NCBI GenBank assembly: GCA_023228885.1
Contig: JALOAJ010000014.1
Coordinates: 1 to 64,000 of the forward strand
Reading direction: 5' to 3'
DNA from: Bacillota bacterium
GTDB taxonomy: Bacteria; Bacillota; Clostridia; Monoglobales; Firm-18
Length of the DNA stretch: 64,000 bases
Shown here: piece after piece, positions 62,909 to 64,000 of the stretch
Position numbering within the stretch: position 1 is the stretch's first letter
Layout of the letters: every line of letters starts with the position of its first letter
The notes under the pieces: generated by a model
Databases searched by the model: none
Told to the model about the DNA's origin: nothing
What the model saw: only the letters and a program-made list of their open reading frames with translations
Program-made: the position numbers and the translations under genes

Positions 62909-64000
62909 ATGAAAAAAACATTTTTTTTGCTTTTCCTGCTTGCCTTCATATGGAGTTTGCCGGCGAATGCGTTTGCAGCGCAAACAATTAGGATTGAACC
63001 TGTTAAAACAGGCTGGATGAATATTGCAAATGGTAATGGCGGGACCGCAAACCCTTTTGTCAACATGCTTTCAAATTCGATTGAAGCGCTTATTAAGTTT
63101 GACCTTAGCGGTATAATGGAGTTAAAAGACGCCACAATTACAAAAGCAACGCTGCATATGTGCTATGTCAGCAACGCTGTCAATGTTGCAAACGCCAATT
63201 CCTTTTCAAACTTAGGGATATACCCCACCACCAATGCCGCTGTTGATAATCTAAGCAGCACGCCGGGCTCCAACGGGACTTCAAAAATAACGGGAGATTA
63301 CATAAGTTACAGCGAGCCGGCTTTCAAAAATGTTGCGGAAAACGCCGGCATTTCATTTGAAACGCCTGTTTGGTATCAATGGAATGTCACAAATTATGTG
63401 GAAACCAACGAAGCGTACTCATTTGTGCTTGCGCATAAAGGCAGCGGAATCTTAGCGCAATTCGGCAGCCTGCAAGCATCGGCGGATAAGCGCCCATACC
63501 TTGAAATCACATACGAACCATCAGGATTGCAACGGCTCTTGGTGGAGGATGTTTCGTTGTTTTGTAATGACAAAAAAATCACATCCCTGGTTGATGTCGA
63601 CGATTACATAACAATGAATGTATCGTTAGACATGAAAAATAGCGTTGAAAGCGTTACATCCTTTGCATTTGCAGCCCAATATGATGATAATGACATACTT
63701 GTCGGGGCAAAAGCGCTGCCCTGCCCCATTGAAGGCGGGGTACAAGACGGGCTTTACCAGTTTAGCGCCTCATTTGCGTTGTCGCCGCTGGCAAGAAAAG
63801 TTCAAGTTTTATGCTGGAACGGTCTTGGCGAAATGCAGCCGTTTGACGGATATGAACCCACTACACTAAAATACACCTATGACGATGCTTTTTTAAACAC
63901 AGGTGCATTCAAAGGGATATTAGGCTATGAAAAAACTGCTGATGGGCTAAACTTACAACGATTTACGCCCGCTCAATTCCTTATTGGGCAAGGCAACGCA
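62909..64000 (+). CDS. secreted DNRLRE-type domain protein, N-terminal part
   Basis: Partial: 364 codons without a stop before the window ends. A signal peptide (MKKTFFLLFLLAFIWSLPAN-AFA, cleavage after AFA about residue 23) precedes a domain (about 25-205) with IEALIKFDLSG, LKDATITKATLHMCYV, FVLAHKGSG and KRPYLEITYEPS. That is the DNRLRE/CBM96-like pattern of surface carbohydrate-binding proteins. A second beta-rich domain (about 210-310) follows. ATG 62909 lies 11 bases after TAGGAGG. A weak TTGTTT-17-TATCTT lies about 80 bases upstream. Confidence 0.8.
   Translation, partial: MKKTFFLLFLLAFIWSLPANAFAAQTIRIEPVKTGWMNIANGNGGTANPFVNMLSNSIEALIKFDLSGIMELKDATITKATLHMCYVSNAVNVANANSFSNLGIYPTTNAAVDNLSSTPGSNGTSKITGDYISYSEPAFKNVAENAGISFETPVWYQWNVTNYVETNEAYSFVLAHKGSGILAQFGSLQASADKRPYLEITYEPSGLQRLLVEDVSLFCNDKKITSLVDVDDYITMNVSLDMKNSVESVTSFAFAAQYDDNDILVGAKALPCPIEGGVQDGLYQFSASFALSPLARKVQVLCWNGLGEMQPFDGYEPTTLKYTYDDAFLNTGAFKGILGYEKTADGLNLQRFTPAQFLIGQGNA

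Noticed and set aside
1..64000. CRISPR arrays or insertion sequences
   Set aside because: No evenly spaced direct repeats with unique spacers and no transposase gene were found.

Overview
The window is a contiguous piece of a low-GC Gram-positive chromosome, most likely a spore-forming anaerobic member of the Clostridia. The pointers are the yabM-rqcP-yabP-yabQ-divIC-yabR sporulation/division cluster, Rex, an iron-sulfur protein of the [FeFe]-hydrogenase fold, ECF-type RibU under an FMN riboswitch, many TTG/GTG starts with strong GGAGG Shine-Dalgarno sites, and acetyl-type homoserine acyltransferase. I cannot name a genus from the sequence alone.

Region 1 (1-3590) is the end of an integrated element, probably a prophage: the C-terminal part of an endolysin-type amidase, a 51-residue protein, and two tandem overlapping large serine recombinases. 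It stops next to the 3' end of the tmRNA gene. Region 2 (3591-27800, mostly minus strand) is core genome: secG-rnr-smpB-ssrA, a DivIVA-like protein, rodA, the yab sporulation/division cluster, tsaD, rimI, ywlE, the Sua5-type gene, prfA, prfB (with its programmed +1 frameshift), secA, rex, metA, tepA, a pair of M16-family peptidase genes, rsmE and an AI-2E-family permease. The rnr gene lacks the usual N-terminal RNA-binding half and has no ordinary start codon near its ribosome site.

Region 3 (28728-44541) is one long minus-strand surface-polysaccharide operon driven from a clear promoter at 44513-44541. It holds an HpcH-type aldolase homologue, an initiating sugar transferase, a class IV aminotransferase, a GNAT acetyltransferase, three glycosyltransferases, a pyruvyl transferase, a polymerase, a flippase, a PF14907-like nucleotidyltransferase and CapE-CapF-CapG, which together make UDP-N-acetyl-L-fucosamine. 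The aldolase, aminotransferase and acetyltransferase suggest a non-sugar decoration of the glycan whose chemistry is not predictable from the sequence.

Region 4 (44608-49641) carries a membrane protein, tRNA-Arg(CCT), a DUF3006 protein with a secreted metallo-beta-lactamase-fold protein, a three-gene module (DRTGG protein, RsbW-like ATPase, hydrogenase-like Fe-S protein), and tRNA-Leu(CAG). Region 5 (49795-60034) is a carbohydrate-use locus: YesM/YesN-like two-component system plus a third, kinase-less sensor; a CUT1 ABC importer; a decayed secreted glycoside hydrolase; and a GH29 alpha-L-fucosidase. The importer and fucosidase promoters share a 32-bp site with half-sites repeated every 20 bp at the same distance from the -35 box, the best candidate for a newly visible regulon. 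Region 6 (60141-64000, plus strand) holds the FMN riboswitch and ribU, rsmD, coaD, a coiled-coil protein, and the start of a secreted DNRLRE-type protein that runs off the window.
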